Below are positions 1-8,756 of a stretch of 52,936 nucleotides of DNA, one piece after another; positions within the stretch are counted from its first letter, which is position 1, and every line of letters begins with the position of its first letter. A program made the translations under genes and the position numbers. The notes beneath the pieces were generated by a model. That model made no database searches. It saw only the letters and a program-made list of their open reading frames with translations, and had not been told where the DNA came from. Location of the stretch: NCBI GenBank assembly GCA_014872655.1, contig WHHJ01000005.1, forward strand, positions 1 to 52,936, in the 5' to 3' direction. This DNA comes from Clostridia bacterium (lineage in GTDB: Bacteria > Bacillota > Clostridia > Oscillospirales > UBA644).

Positions 1-67
1 ATCGGAATCTTTTTTATTAATGATAAGGTATCTTTTTAAAAAAGGATTAACATTTTTATAAAAAAAC

Positions 68-96
68 TTGACATTTGTCTTGAAATATTATAAAAT
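68..96 (+). promoter_or_regulatory. Predicted sigma-A promoter of rny
   Basis: TTGACA at 68-73, a 17-base spacer, then TAAAAT at 91-96. It lies about 90 bases upstream of the RNase Y reading frame, which leaves a short untranslated leader. The surrounding DNA (1-183) is AT-rich and shows no other gene. Confidence 0.65.
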
Positions 97-183
97 TAAA
101 AGAGCAGTTTGTTTTCAGTCTGTTTATATTTATTACAGGCAAACGTGCATAATACTTTATTACATAACTATTTTTATTAGGAG

Positions 184-1734
184 GTGTTTGAAATAGAAAT
201 AATTATACCAATAATTGTTGGCGTAATCGCTATTGTTGCCGGTTTTATTTGCGGCATGATATACCGGAAGCGGATCGCGGAAGCAACGATCGGCTCTGCA
301 GAAGAAAAAGCGAAAAATATGGTGAATGAAGCGATCAAGGAAGGTGCTGCAAAAAAGAAAGAGGCCTTGCTTGAAGCAAAAGAAGAAATTCATAAAAATC
401 GTGAGGCCGCAGAGCGGGAAATTCGGGAGCGGCGCAATGAAGTTCAGCGTTTGGAAAAACGTATGATTCAAAAGGAGGAACAACTCGACAAGCGTGCAGA
501 TGCTTATGAGCAAAAGGAAAATATCCTGGCAGAAAAGATTCGGGATGTTGAGACATTGCAGGCAGAGGTTGAAGAAATCAAGCGCGGCGAACGTGCAGTA
601 TTGGAACGCGTAAGCGGAATGACTGCCGAACAGGCAAAGGCGCAATTGATTGAGAGCTTGGATGAGGAATTAAAACATGAATCTGCTCGTCGAATCAAAG
701 ATGTAGAAGAGCGTACAAAAGAAGAGGCAGATGCAAAGGCAAAAGAAATCATTTCAATGGCTATTCAGCGTTGTGCTTCGGACCATGTGTCTGAATCCAC
801 TGTTTCAGTCGTAACGTTACCTAACGATGAAATGAAAGGTCGAATCATTGGCCGCGAAGGCAGAAATATTCGTGCTTTAGAAAATTTGACAGGGGTTGAA
901 TTGTTAATCGATGATACGCCGGAAACGATTACTCTTTCCAGTTTTGATATGGTTCGGCGTGAAATTGCTCGAATCGCGTTGGAGAAGTTGATTCAGGACG
1001 GTCGGATTCATCCTACCCGTATTGGAGATATGGTTGAAAAAGCTCGCAGAGAGGTGGAGCAGACCATAAAGAAGGAAGGCGAAAATGCTGTTTTTACTAC
1101 CGGTGTGCATGGGTTGCATCCCGAATTGATTAAATTGCTAGGAAGACTGCATTATAGAACATCCTTTGGACAGAATGTGCTGAAACATTCGATAGAAGTC
1201 TCTCAGTTATCTGGTTTGATAGCCGGGGAACTGGGGGCCGATATTACGGCTGCGAAACGCGCGGGATTACTGCATGATATCGGCAAAGCTTTAGACCAGG
1301 AAAAAGAAGGCTCCCATGTTAGTATTGGTGTGGAAGAAGCTAAGCGGTATAAAGAACGTGAAGATATTGTTCATGCCATAGCTGCTCATCATGGTGATGT
1401 TGAGGCGAAGACGATTGTAGCTGCAGTTGTTCAGGCCGCTGATGCAATTTCTGCGGCAAGACCGGGGGCACGGCGTGAAGATATCGAAAGTTATATCAAG
1501 CGACTGGAGCGCCTAGAAGGACTAGCGAATGACTTTAAAGGTGTTGAACGGACCTATGCGATTCAGGCGGGTCGTGAAATCCGTGTAATGGTTAAGCCGG
1601 AAGAAATTTCGGATGATCAGATGGTTATTTTGGCTCGTGATATTGCAAACTCTATTGAACAGGAATTAGAATATCCGGGACAAATTAAAGTGCATGTTAT
1701 TCGTGAAAGCCGGGCGGTAGAATACGCCAAATGA
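184..1734 (+). CDS. rny: Ribonuclease Y
   Basis: Membrane-anchored endoribonuclease that starts mRNA decay in Bacillota. The 516-residue length is normal for the family. Order seen: a hydrophobic anchor at about residues 3-28, a long charged coiled coil to about 150, a KH RNA-binding domain with the GRIIGREGRNIR motif near residue 220, and an HD hydrolase domain with LLHDIGKA near residue 365. The start is unusual. GTG 184 is the only standard start codon in frame, but it overlaps the AGGAGG ribosome binding site (179-184). The codon at normal spacing is ATA 193. Either initiation is non-canonical or a base is missing here. Function is certain; the N-terminus is not. Confidence 0.96.
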   Translation: MFEIEIIIPIIVGVIAIVAGFICGMIYRKRIAEATIGSAEEKAKNMVNEAIKEGAAKKKEALLEAKEEIHKNREAAEREIRERRNEVQRLEKRMIQKEEQLDKRADAYEQKENILAEKIRDVETLQAEVEEIKRGERAVLERVSGMTAEQAKAQLIESLDEELKHESARRIKDVEERTKEEADAKAKEIISMAIQRCASDHVSESTVSVVTLPNDEMKGRIIGREGRNIRALENLTGVELLIDDTPETITLSSFDMVRREIARIALEKLIQDGRIHPTRIGDMVEKARREVEQTIKKEGENAVFTTGVHGLHPELIKLLGRLHYRTSFGQNVLKHSIEVSQLSGLIAGELGADITAAKRAGLLHDIGKALDQEKEGSHVSIGVEEAKRYKEREDIVHAIAAHHGDVEAKTIVAAVVQAADAISAARPGARREDIESYIKRLERLEGLANDFKGVERTYAIQAGREIRVMVKPEEISDDQMVILARDIANSIEQELEYPGQIKVHVIRESRAVEYAK

Positions 1735-1747
1735 GAAAAAAGTCAGA

Positions 1748-1794
1748 ATATGCGATATGCAAGCGAAAAAGTTTGCATATCGCATATTTTTTTT
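1748..1794 (+). terminator. Rho-independent terminator after rny
   Basis: A perfect 15-bp stem (1748-1762 with 1773-1787) and a 10-base loop are followed directly by a run of T. It separates rny from the sporulation genes. Confidence 0.9.
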
Positions 1795-1810
1795 GAAACC
1801 ACGCGTGTTC

Positions 1811-1840
1811 TTGCGACAAGTTTTTTTAGGAATCTATGAT
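1811..1840 (+). promoter_or_regulatory. Candidate Spo0A-type promoter of spoIIGA
   Basis: TATGAT at 1835-1840 could be a -10 box. TTGCGACA at 1811-1818 reads TGTCGCAA on the other strand, one base from the 0A box consensus TGTCGAA. The spoIIG operon of Bacillus is known to be activated by Spo0A, which makes the position plausible. The match is short, so this is inference. Confidence 0.35.
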
Positions 1841-1866
1841 AGACTAAATGCAAGGGGGAGACAGCG

Positions 1867-2712
1867 GTGGTTATCTATGTAGACATTCTCTTGTTTATAA
1901 ATATTGTTGTGAATACGGCTATATTATGGTGTACGGCTAAACTGGTTCGGACCGATGTAAAACCGTTACGTTTTTTATGTGCCGTTTTTATTTGCTGTGT
2001 ATATGGTTTTGCCGTTGTACTGCCGAATCTCGGCGTTTTACTCAACGTTTTTGTAAAGTTTATAATATCTGCGGTTATTGTTTTCGTTGCTTTTGGAGGA
2101 AAACCTTTACGCGGATTTCTAAAAAAATATTTTATGTTTTTATTGGTTTCTGTTTCTTATATTGCGTTTTTACTGATTTTGCAAAGTGCGTTTCGATTGC
2201 AGAATACTATTTATATTCGTAACGGATCGGTATATTTTAATCTTCCTGTTTTTTATGTACTACTTGCTGTTGTGGTGTTATGTGCGACACAATTACTTGT
2301 TAATCGCATTTTAGAAAAGAAACCTCCCCAAAAGAGTATTTGTGAATGTGTTATTGATTTTTGCGGAAAGAAAAAAAAGATCGATTGTCTTGTTGATACC
2401 GGGAATTTTTTGCGGGAGGGAATTACCGGGCTTCCTGTGGTGATTGTGGATCGATTTAGTGTTTCGGGTTTTTTAGATGTGGATGATAGCGGCAAGATTT
2501 TGTTTGATAAAAACAGCCCATTGCAAACTCGTTTTCGTATGATTCCGTACCGAAGTGCGGATGGGCAACGAGGGATGATGAATGGCTTTCGTCCGGACGG
2601 GTTTGAGGTTGCCGGAAAGAAATATAAAGTTGTTGTAGCTGTAAGTAAAAACAGGATGGATACAGATGGCAGATATCATGGAATAGTGCCTGTGTTGAAC
2701 GGAGAAGTATGA
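1867..2712 (+). CDS. spoIIGA: Sigma-E processing peptidase SpoIIGA
   Basis: Membrane aspartic protease that removes the pro-sequence of sigma-E in the mother cell once SpoIIR signals from the forespore. The N-terminal half is five hydrophobic segments within about residues 1-145. The C-terminal half holds the aspartic protease signature LVDTGN, with catalytic Asp at residue 177. The length of 281 is close to the family norm. The start is GTG 1867, preceded by AAGGGGGAG at good spacing. It overlaps sigE by four bases (ATGA), so the protease and its substrate are translationally coupled, as in other spore formers. Confidence 0.95.
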   Translation: MVIYVDILLFINIVVNTAILWCTAKLVRTDVKPLRFLCAVFICCVYGFAVVLPNLGVLLNVFVKFIISAVIVFVAFGGKPLRGFLKKYFMFLLVSVSYIAFLLILQSAFRLQNTIYIRNGSVYFNLPVFYVLLAVVVLCATQLLVNRILEKKPPQKSICECVIDFCGKKKKIDCLVDTGNFLREGITGLPVVIVDRFSVSGFLDVDDSGKILFDKNSPLQTRFRMIPYRSADGQRGMMNGFRPDGFEVAGKKYKVVVAVSKNRMDTDGRYHGIVPVLNGEV

Positions 2713-3464
2713 TGAGAGACGGATATGAATGGAGTATGATAAAAAAAATACGGATGTTGCTGTTTCGAGCAGGTATTGGCTTTAAGCGTATAACTCCGGA
2801 TTTTTTAAGGGACGAGATTTATTATATTAATGGGTCTGAAACTTTGCCTGCCCCCTTGTCTCCGGATCGTGAGGCGGAATTGATTGCTCAGCTGGACAAC
2901 CCGGACAGCAACGTGAAAAAAGAATTGATTGAGCACAATTTGAGATTGGTTGTATATATTGCCCGTAAATTTGAAAATCCCGGGACGGGAAATATAGAAG
3001 ATTTGATATCGATTGGTACAATCGGATTGATTAAAGCGGTGAATACTTTTAACCCTGAAAAAAACATCAAGTTAGCGACATATGCTTCTCGTTGTATTGA
3101 AAATGAAATTTTGATGTTTTTGCGCAAAAACAGTCATGTTCGTTCGGAGGTTTCGATTGAGGAACCGTTGAATATTGACTGGGACGGGAATGAGTTGTTG
3201 TTGGGGGATGTTTTAGGTACGGGAATAGATGAAGTGTCTAAAGACATTGAGTCTGAGATGGAAATCGAAGTGCTAAATCGAGCCATTAACCGTCTGACCG
3301 GCCGAGAAAAGCAGATTATGCAATTGCGGTTTGGACTTTCCGGAAATCGAGAATATACGCAAAAAGAAGTTGCAGATTTATTGGGGATTTCGCAGTCTTA
3401 TATTTCGAGATTAGAAAAAAAGATACTAAATAGGTTGAGAAAAGATTTGGAGCAGTATTTTTAA
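2709..3464 (+). CDS. sigE: Sporulation sigma factor SigE (pro-sigma-E)
   Basis: Early mother-cell sigma factor of sporulation. The first 30 or so residues form the basic, hydrophobic pro-sequence that SpoIIGA removes. INGSETLPAPLS follows, as in SigE orthologs. Region 2 lies at about residues 70-140 (EHNLRLVVYIARKF, then IGLIKAVNTF, then YASRCIENEI). The region 4 helix-turn-helix is at about 215-245 (VADLLGISQSYISRLEKK). The start at ATG 2709 overlaps the spoIIGA stop; ATG 2712 is an equal alternative. In many spore formers sigG comes next. Here it does not; a terminator and a cyclophilin follow. Confidence 0.96.
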   Translation: MMRDGYEWSMIKKIRMLLFRAGIGFKRITPDFLRDEIYYINGSETLPAPLSPDREAELIAQLDNPDSNVKKELIEHNLRLVVYIARKFENPGTGNIEDLISIGTIGLIKAVNTFNPEKNIKLATYASRCIENEILMFLRKNSHVRSEVSIEEPLNIDWDGNELLLGDVLGTGIDEVSKDIESEMEIEVLNRAINRLTGREKQIMQLRFGLSGNREYTQKEVADLLGISQSYISRLEKKILNRLRKDLEQYF

Positions 3465-3472
3465 AGGTTGTG

Positions 3473-3502
3473 CGGAGGCTTGTTTGCAAGTCTCCGTATT
3501 TG
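3473..3502 (+). terminator. Probable terminator after sigE
   Basis: A 10-bp stem with one G-U pair (3473-3482 with 3487-3496) and a 4-base loop. The T-run after it is weak, so termination may be partial. Confidence 0.6.
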
Positions 3503-3533
3503 TATGAAAAAAAGAAAAATATCCGAAAAACGC

Positions 3534-3562
3534 TTGCATAATTTTTTTATTTATATTATAAT
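3534..3562 (+). promoter_or_regulatory. Predicted promoter of the cyclophilin gene cluster
   Basis: TTGCAT at 3534-3539, a 17-base spacer and TATAAT at 3557-3562. It is the only good promoter seen before the four genes running from 3601 to 6696. Confidence 0.65.
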
Positions 3563-3600
3563 ACCCTTAAAGGAATATTTGAATGTTAAGGAGAACTAAG

Positions 3601-4296
3601 ATGAAAAAATTGGTTTCAGTTTTACTGTTGGGGGCGTTTATGGTTTGTATGTTTGGCCTTGTTGGATGTAAGGACCAGGCTTCTGCTATTACAGATTCTC
3701 TACCGGATGCGGAAGATATTGCGCAGTATATGGATGAAGATTATTATCGGACGCTGGTGAGTGATTTTGGCGTTGATTTTTCAAAGAATGTCAATGTGCG
3801 GATTACGATGGAAGACGGTCAGACCATGGATTTGGAGCTGTATCCGGATGTTGCTCCGATTACGGTTCGGAATTTTGTGTATCTGGTTAAACAAGGATTT
3901 TATAATGGTTTGACGTTTCATCGGGTTATTGAAGATTTTATGATCCAAGGCGGAGATCCAGATGGGGACGGAACGGGTGGTTCTGAGCATACGATAAAAG
4001 GCGAATTTACCGAGAACGGCGTAGAGAATTCTTTAAAACATAGCAAAGGCGTTATTTCTATGGCCCGTTCGATGAAACCTAACAGCGCAAGTTCGCAGTT
4101 CTTTATTTGCACCAGTGATGAATACGATTACGCAGCGTCTTTAGATGGAAGATATGCAGCGTTTGGGAAAGTGACAGACGGCTGGGATACCTTGGCAGCT
4201 ATTGCAGGGGTTGAAGTAGAGTTGAATGCCTCTCAGACGGAGATTTCTGCTCCGGTTGAGAAGGTTGTCATCAAAACCATTGAAGTAATAGATTAA
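3601..4296 (+). CDS. Lipoprotein peptidyl-prolyl cis-trans isomerase (cyclophilin type)
   Basis: Speeds proline isomerization in exported proteins at the outer face of the membrane. A signal peptide with lipobox LVGC puts the lipidated cysteine at residue 23. The cyclophilin domain follows from about residue 55, with FHRVI, FMIQGGDPDGDGTGG, SSQFFI and AFGKV in family order. ATG 3601 is chosen over ATG 3583, because AAGGAG at 3588-3593 fits only the later codon and the signal peptide starts there. It is the first gene of a co-directional group with a second, non-secreted cyclophilin 27 bases downstream. Confidence 0.9.
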   Translation: MKKLVSVLLLGAFMVCMFGLVGCKDQASAITDSLPDAEDIAQYMDEDYYRTLVSDFGVDFSKNVNVRITMEDGQTMDLELYPDVAPITVRNFVYLVKQGFYNGLTFHRVIEDFMIQGGDPDGDGTGGSEHTIKGEFTENGVENSLKHSKGVISMARSMKPNSASSQFFICTSDEYDYAASLDGRYAAFGKVTDGWDTLAAIAGVEVELNASQTEISAPVEKVVIKTIEVID

Positions 4297-4323
4297 ATGG
4301 ATTGTTAGGGAAATGGAGAATTT

Positions 4324-4917
4324 ATGGAACAATTAAAAAGACCTGAGCAGGGCGATCAAATTGCGGTAGTGAATACGAATCTGGGCTCTTTTCAAATTCG
4401 GTTTTTCCCGGAGCAGGCGCCAAAAGCTGTAGAAAATTTTATCACACATGCAAAAAACGGATATTATAACGGAGTTGTCTTTCACCGTGTTTTGAAGGAT
4501 TTTATGATTCAGGGTGGAGATCCCACCGGAACAGGGTGCGGTGGGGAAAGTATTTGGGGTGAGCCGTTCGGAGATGAATGTACGCCGGCATTGCGGCATT
4601 TTTACGGCGCGTTGTCGATGGCGAATGCTGGACCGAATACGAACGGAAGTCAGTTCTTTATTGTTCAAAAAAAGGCTTGCACTCCACAGGAAATCGCTTA
4701 TTTTGAACGCAGCGGGATTCAGTTGGATGAACAGACAAAACAGCAATATTATGCGTATGGCGGTACTCCGTGGTTAGATGGTGTACATACGGTGTTTGGT
4801 CAGGTGTTTGACGGCATGGATACGGTTGATTATATCGCCTCTTCTCGAGTGAATCAGGCCGGCAAACCGTTAGATGGTGAAATTGTGATACAAAGTATAG
4901 AAATTAGTCAATTATAA
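4324..4917 (+). CDS. Cytoplasmic peptidyl-prolyl cis-trans isomerase (cyclophilin type)
   Basis: A 197-residue cyclophilin without a signal peptide, so probably cytoplasmic. Core motifs are FHRVLKDFMIQGGDPTGTG, MANAGPNTNGSQFFI and VFGQVFDGMD. An insertion of about 30 residues before VHTVFGQ is typical of bacterial cyclophilins of this size. It probably arose by duplication with the lipoprotein gene upstream and is likely co-transcribed with it. A GGAGG site follows its stop and serves the next gene. Confidence 0.9.
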   Translation: MEQLKRPEQGDQIAVVNTNLGSFQIRFFPEQAPKAVENFITHAKNGYYNGVVFHRVLKDFMIQGGDPTGTGCGGESIWGEPFGDECTPALRHFYGALSMANAGPNTNGSQFFIVQKKACTPQEIAYFERSGIQLDEQTKQQYYAYGGTPWLDGVHTVFGQVFDGMDTVDYIASSRVNQAGKPLDGEIVIQSIEISQL

Positions 4918-4935
4918 TCTGGAGGTTGAGTTAAA

Positions 4936-5706
4936 ATGGCAATCAATGTAACAATTTGGAATGAGAATTATCATGAACGGGTAGAACCGATTGTAAAAAA
5001 CGTGCATCCGGAAGGATTGCATGGGACATTAAAAAACTTGTTGCAGAGTGATGATTTTAATATCACAACAGCAACCTTGGATATGCCGGAGCAAGGGCTT
5101 CCGGATGATGTGTTGAATAATACAGATGTTTTATTGTGGTGGGGACATGCGCAACATGGCGCTGTTTCTGATGAACTGGTAGAAAAGATTTATAACAGAG
5201 TAAATGCTGGTATGGGGCTGATAGTACTGCATTCCGGACATCATAGTAAAGTATTCCGTCGCATGATGGGTACTTCCGGAAACCTGAAATGGCGTGAAGC
5301 CAGTGAAAGTTGCCGTATTTGGACCGTAACGCCGAATCATCCGATTGCAAAAGGCGTTCCGGAAAACTTTAAATTGGATCACGAGGAAATGTACGGTGAG
5401 CCGTTCGTGATTCCGAATCCGGATGAAGTAGTATTTATCAGTTGGTTCCAGGGCGGCAATGTCTTCCGCAGCGGCGTTACTTATCATCGTGGAAACGGTC
5501 GAATTTTCTATTTCCAGCCCGGTCATGAGACTTATCGTTCTTACTATGATGAGAATGTTGGCAAAGTGTTGAAAAACGCTATCAGATGGGCCTATAATCC
5601 GGATCCGTTTGATACGCCGTGTGTACACGAGGCGGTTTCTACGGAACCGTTTGAAGTGGATGAAGAAATTCCGGGATTAACTTCTCATCCGGATCCTGTA
5701 AAATAA
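4936..5706 (+). CDS. ThuA-domain protein (trehalose utilization family)
   Basis: Glutamine-amidotransferase-like fold of the ThuA family, linked in other bacteria to disaccharide use. Visible features are the N-terminal IWNENYHE, the turn LLWWGHAQHG, the nucleophile-elbow-like LIVLHSGHHSKVFRRMMG, and the C-terminal FYFQPGHETYRSYYDE. The 256-residue length fits single-domain members. The start ATG 4936 has CTGGAGG upstream. The next gene, 24 bases on, is a sugar isomerase-like protein, a pairing that suggests breakdown or modification of a sugar derivative. The actual substrate cannot be read from the sequence. Confidence 0.88.
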   Translation: MAINVTIWNENYHERVEPIVKNVHPEGLHGTLKNLLQSDDFNITTATLDMPEQGLPDDVLNNTDVLLWWGHAQHGAVSDELVEKIYNRVNAGMGLIVLHSGHHSKVFRRMMGTSGNLKWREASESCRIWTVTPNHPIAKGVPENFKLDHEEMYGEPFVIPNPDEVVFISWFQGGNVFRSGVTYHRGNGRIFYFQPGHETYRSYYDENVGKVLKNAIRWAYNPDPFDTPCVHEAVSTEPFEVDEEIPGLTSHPDPVK

Positions 5707-5730
5707 GTGATATCATAGAGGTGACTCAAA

Positions 5731-6696
5731 ATGAAACTAGGCGTATTGACGGTTCTTTTATCTGATATGCCATTCGAAAAAGCGTGTGCATATTTGAGTG
5801 AAAAAGGTGTGCAAGCTTTAGAAATCGGCTGCGGTGGAAATCCAGGGAAAGCCCATGCTGACCCGGAAATTTTGCTGAATGATGAGAATGCGTTTAAGAA
5901 GTTTAAAGATACGATTGATCGATATGGGTTTGAGGTTTCTGCCTTTAGTTGTCATGCAAACGGCGTACATCCGAATAAAAAGATTGCGCAGCAGGCGCAT
6001 CAGGATTTTGAGAATGCTGTTTTATTGGCAGAAAAAATGGGCGTGACACGGATTAATACTTTTTCAGGATGTCCCGGTGATTGTCCGACATCTCAATATC
6101 CGAACTGGGTTACTTGTGCGTGGCCGGACGATTTTCTGACAGTATTGGATTATCAGTGGAATGAGTGTTTGATTCCGTATTGGAAGAAAGCCGTTCAGTT
6201 TGCAAAGAAGCATGGTGTTGATAAGATTTGTTTGGAAATGCACCCTGGTTTTTGTGTCTATAATCCGGAAACTCTTTTACGGCAGCGTGAGGCGGTTGGC
6301 CCGGAAATTGGCGCTAATTTTGATCCCAGTCACTTGATTTGGCAAGGAATTGATCCGGTTGCCGCTATTTTAAAATTAAAAGATTGTATGTTTCATTTCC
6401 ATGCGAAAGACACCCGGATAGATGCTTCGAACACCGCCGTTAATGGTGTTCTGGATACAAAGCATTACAGTGATGTTGCGGGTCGGTCTTGGGTATTCCG
6501 TACGGTGGGTTACGGAAACGGAGAAAAATATTGGAAGGATATTGTTACGGCACTTCGTACAATCGATTACGACTATGTAATGAGTATTGAGCATGAAGAT
6601 AGTTTGATGTCGGTTAACGAAGGTCTGACCAAGGCGATCGAATTATTAAAAAGCGTTATGACATTTGAGGGTAAAAGCCAAATGTGGTGGGCTTAA
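5731..6696 (+). CDS. Sugar phosphate isomerase/epimerase (xylose isomerase-like TIM barrel)
   Basis: A 321-residue member of the AP endonuclease 2-type TIM barrels. Likely metal-binding positions occur in the usual order: CLEMHPGF (Glu), NFDPSHLIW (Asp, His), MFHFHAKDTR (His, Asp) and MSIEHED (Glu). Such enzymes isomerize or epimerize sugars or their keto derivatives, and often sit beside ThuA or dehydrogenase genes, as here. The start ATG 5731 has GAGGTG upstream. A strong terminator follows, closing the four-gene group that begins at 3601. Confidence 0.87.
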   Translation: MKLGVLTVLLSDMPFEKACAYLSEKGVQALEIGCGGNPGKAHADPEILLNDENAFKKFKDTIDRYGFEVSAFSCHANGVHPNKKIAQQAHQDFENAVLLAEKMGVTRINTFSGCPGDCPTSQYPNWVTCAWPDDFLTVLDYQWNECLIPYWKKAVQFAKKHGVDKICLEMHPGFCVYNPETLLRQREAVGPEIGANFDPSHLIWQGIDPVAAILKLKDCMFHFHAKDTRIDASNTAVNGVLDTKHYSDVAGRSWVFRTVGYGNGEKYWKDIVTALRTIDYDYVMSIEHEDSLMSVNEGLTKAIELLKSVMTFEGKSQMWWA

Positions 6697-6712
6697 CAAG
6701 AAAAACAGAAGA

Positions 6713-6746
6713 ACAAAAAACCGCGTTGAATCGCGGTTTTTTGTTT
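6713..6746 (+). terminator. Rho-independent terminator
   Basis: The stem CCGCG/CGCGG is extended by six A-T pairs (6715-6725 with 6732-6742), with a 6-base loop and a following T-rich tail. It closes the isomerase transcript and, being A/T symmetric, may work on both strands. Confidence 0.88.
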
Positions 6747-6815
6747 CAAACTGTTTTTTATGGATAAAATAAGAAGGTCTTTGTAGTAATTTGATTGAAA
6801 GGCCGGAGGATGGAT

Positions 6816-7127
6816 ATGGAGAAAAATGTTTTTGAACGGATTTATGAGCAAGTTCGTCGGATCCCGCGGGGAAAAGTTGCAACCTATGGGTGGATTGCGG
6901 CCATGGCAGGAAATCCGCGATGGGCTCGAGTGGTTGGATATGCTTTGCATGTGAATCCGGATCCACAGACGATTCCGTGCCATCGTGTCGTAAATCGTTT
7001 GGGTGAGGTGTCGGACGCGTTTGCTTTTGGCGGCGGGAACCGGCAGCGCGAACTTTTGGAACAAGAAGGAATTGTATTCGATGAGAATGGACGGATTGAT
7101 TTGGAGAAATATTTGATGGATATTTAA
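6816..7127 (+). CDS. MGMT-family DNA alkyltransferase-like protein
   Basis: A 104-residue protein equivalent to the C-terminal domain of O6-methylguanine-DNA methyltransferase. RIPRGKVATYGWIAAMAG is the DNA-binding helix-turn-helix with the conserved arginine region, and IPCHRVV carries the acceptor cysteine. Because PCHR is intact (not PWHR as in alkyltransferase-like ATL proteins), it could transfer alkyl groups, though it lacks the usual N-terminal domain. ATG 6816 is chosen because GGAGG at 6805-6809 is properly spaced for it; ATG 6810 touches that site and TTG 6795 lies upstream of it. Confidence 0.87.
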   Translation: MEKNVFERIYEQVRRIPRGKVATYGWIAAMAGNPRWARVVGYALHVNPDPQTIPCHRVVNRLGEVSDAFAFGGGNRQRELLEQEGIVFDENGRIDLEKYLMDI

Positions 7128-7135
7128 ATGGATTG

Positions 7136-7164
7136 TTGCATTTTATAGAAGAATATGATATACT
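7136..7164 (+). promoter_or_regulatory. Predicted promoter of the foldase lipoprotein gene
   Basis: TTGCAT at 7136-7141, a 17-base spacer and TATACT at 7159-7164, about 50 bases before the start codon. Confidence 0.6.
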
Positions 7165-7210
7165 GAACAAATAAAACCAGAGAGTTTCTTTTGACAAGTG
7201 GGAGGAAAAA

Positions 7211-8656
7211 ATGAAAAACAGATGGTTGTTGAGAATTCTTTCAGTATCGGTATGTTTGGTCCTGATTTTAGGGCTTTGCGCCTGTGGTCAACAGTCGGGT
7301 ATCGGAAGAACGGAAAAAGAGCAGACGGTTGTTGTGCAAGGTGATGGTCAATCTATCAATTTATTGGATTATCAGATTTATTATTTTGGCCAAGTCAATA
7401 ATACGATTGCTTCGTCCTCTTCGTCGTCTTCTTTAAATTTAGATACGACGAAAAGTTTAAAGGATCAGACATGCAGCCTGGATACGACAAAGACCTGGGC
7501 GGAGTATTTTACAGAGGAGACGTTGAAAGCGTGTCAGGAGATTTTAGCTGGGGTTATTGCGGCCGAAAAAGCAGGAATTACAGTAGATGAAACCGTTCAA
7601 CAAAAAGTCCAGAGCAGTTTGGATTCTATTACATCTGCAGCCCAGTCTGCGGGTCAAAGCGAGACGGAATATTTAGAAGAACTGTACGGAAAAGATGTTA
7701 CCATGGATGACATGAAGCGCGTCTTTGAGCGTTATGAATTGTATGACTTATATATGCAACAGCAACAATCTGGTGTCGAGGTCACGGATGAGCAGGCAGA
7801 GGCTTATTATCAACAGCATCGTAGTCAAATAGATACGCTGACGGTACGAATCGCTGCTTTTTTGTATAATGGATCGATGACCGGCGAAACATTGACTCAA
7901 GAAGAGGCTTTGCAACGTGCAGAGGAGTTTAAGAACAAAGTAACCGATGAGGCTAGTTTTGTAGAATACTTCTCGGCGACTCTTACCGATACTCAAGCTA
8001 TTTTTTATAGCAATACAGATATTTCAAAATCCTATAATATAACGCGTGATGCGTTTGGGGCGGATACAGAATCTGCTGATTATATGTTTGATGACGCGCG
8101 GCAGTATGGAGATATGCGGATCGTAGATACCGGAAGCGCAGCCTTGGTCATGTATTATATCGAAAAAGATACCAAAGATTATAATTTATGCGATATTCGG
8201 GTTCTTATTGCAAACGGAGATACGCCAAGTGATCGGTTAGCTGAGGCAGAGCGGTTGTATGAGTCGTGGCAGAACAGTGATCAAACCGAAGAAACTTTTA
8301 TCCAAATGTATAATGAATTTTCCAATCAACAGACCGGAAGTTCTGCGTTGGGTGACGGGGGCCTTTATGAAGACGTGTATAAAGGAAAATCTACTACAGA
8401 GGTGACGGAGTGGTGCTTTGATGCATCTCGTAAACCTGGTGATGTAGGGATCGTGAAGACTTATACGGGAAATCAGGGAGCAGCCTATTATTTGCTTTAT
8501 TATGTTTCTTCCGGCGAAAATTATCGAACCGTACTTGCACGAGATTATGTTGTGCAGGAAAAAATGGCTGAATTGGCGGAGCAATTGATTGATCAGTTTG
8601 TTGTTGAAGTGCATCAAGATGTTACGGATTCTGTTGCTAGTATGACGCTTTCTTGA
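7211..8656 (+). CDS. PrsA/SurA-like foldase lipoprotein
   Basis: Probably an extracytoplasmic chaperone that folds secreted proteins. A signal peptide ends in lipobox LCAC with Cys25 as lipidation site. Residues of about 60-200 are an alpha-helical SurA_N-like chaperone region. About 315-460 resemble a parvulin (PpiC) rotamase domain, with DIRVLIANG, ALGDGGLYEDVYKG and KPGDVGIVKT. At 481 residues it is longer than classical PrsA (about 290). A serine-rich stretch near residue 75 is low complexity. GGGAGG at 7200-7205 supports the start. It is the third prolyl isomerase-type gene within 5 kb. Confidence 0.82.
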   Translation: MKNRWLLRILSVSVCLVLILGLCACGQQSGIGRTEKEQTVVVQGDGQSINLLDYQIYYFGQVNNTIASSSSSSSLNLDTTKSLKDQTCSLDTTKTWAEYFTEETLKACQEILAGVIAAEKAGITVDETVQQKVQSSLDSITSAAQSAGQSETEYLEELYGKDVTMDDMKRVFERYELYDLYMQQQQSGVEVTDEQAEAYYQQHRSQIDTLTVRIAAFLYNGSMTGETLTQEEALQRAEEFKNKVTDEASFVEYFSATLTDTQAIFYSNTDISKSYNITRDAFGADTESADYMFDDARQYGDMRIVDTGSAALVMYYIEKDTKDYNLCDIRVLIANGDTPSDRLAEAERLYESWQNSDQTEETFIQMYNEFSNQQTGSSALGDGGLYEDVYKGKSTTEVTEWCFDASRKPGDVGIVKTYTGNQGAAYYLLYYVSSGENYRTVLARDYVVQEKMAELAEQLIDQFVVEVHQDVTDSVASMTLS

Positions 8657-8756
8657 TGTCACGTTGATAGTTGATATGAAAGAAGTTGTGAAAATCCTGT
8701 AAATTTTCATGGACGTGTCACATTCTTATTACATTTTGCTGATATAATAAAGATCA

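Noticed and set aside
6646..7197. A 183-residue minus-strand frame over the isomerase end and the MGMT-like gene
   Set aside because: It crosses a terminator and two sense genes and shows no known motif or ribosome site; it is a shadow.
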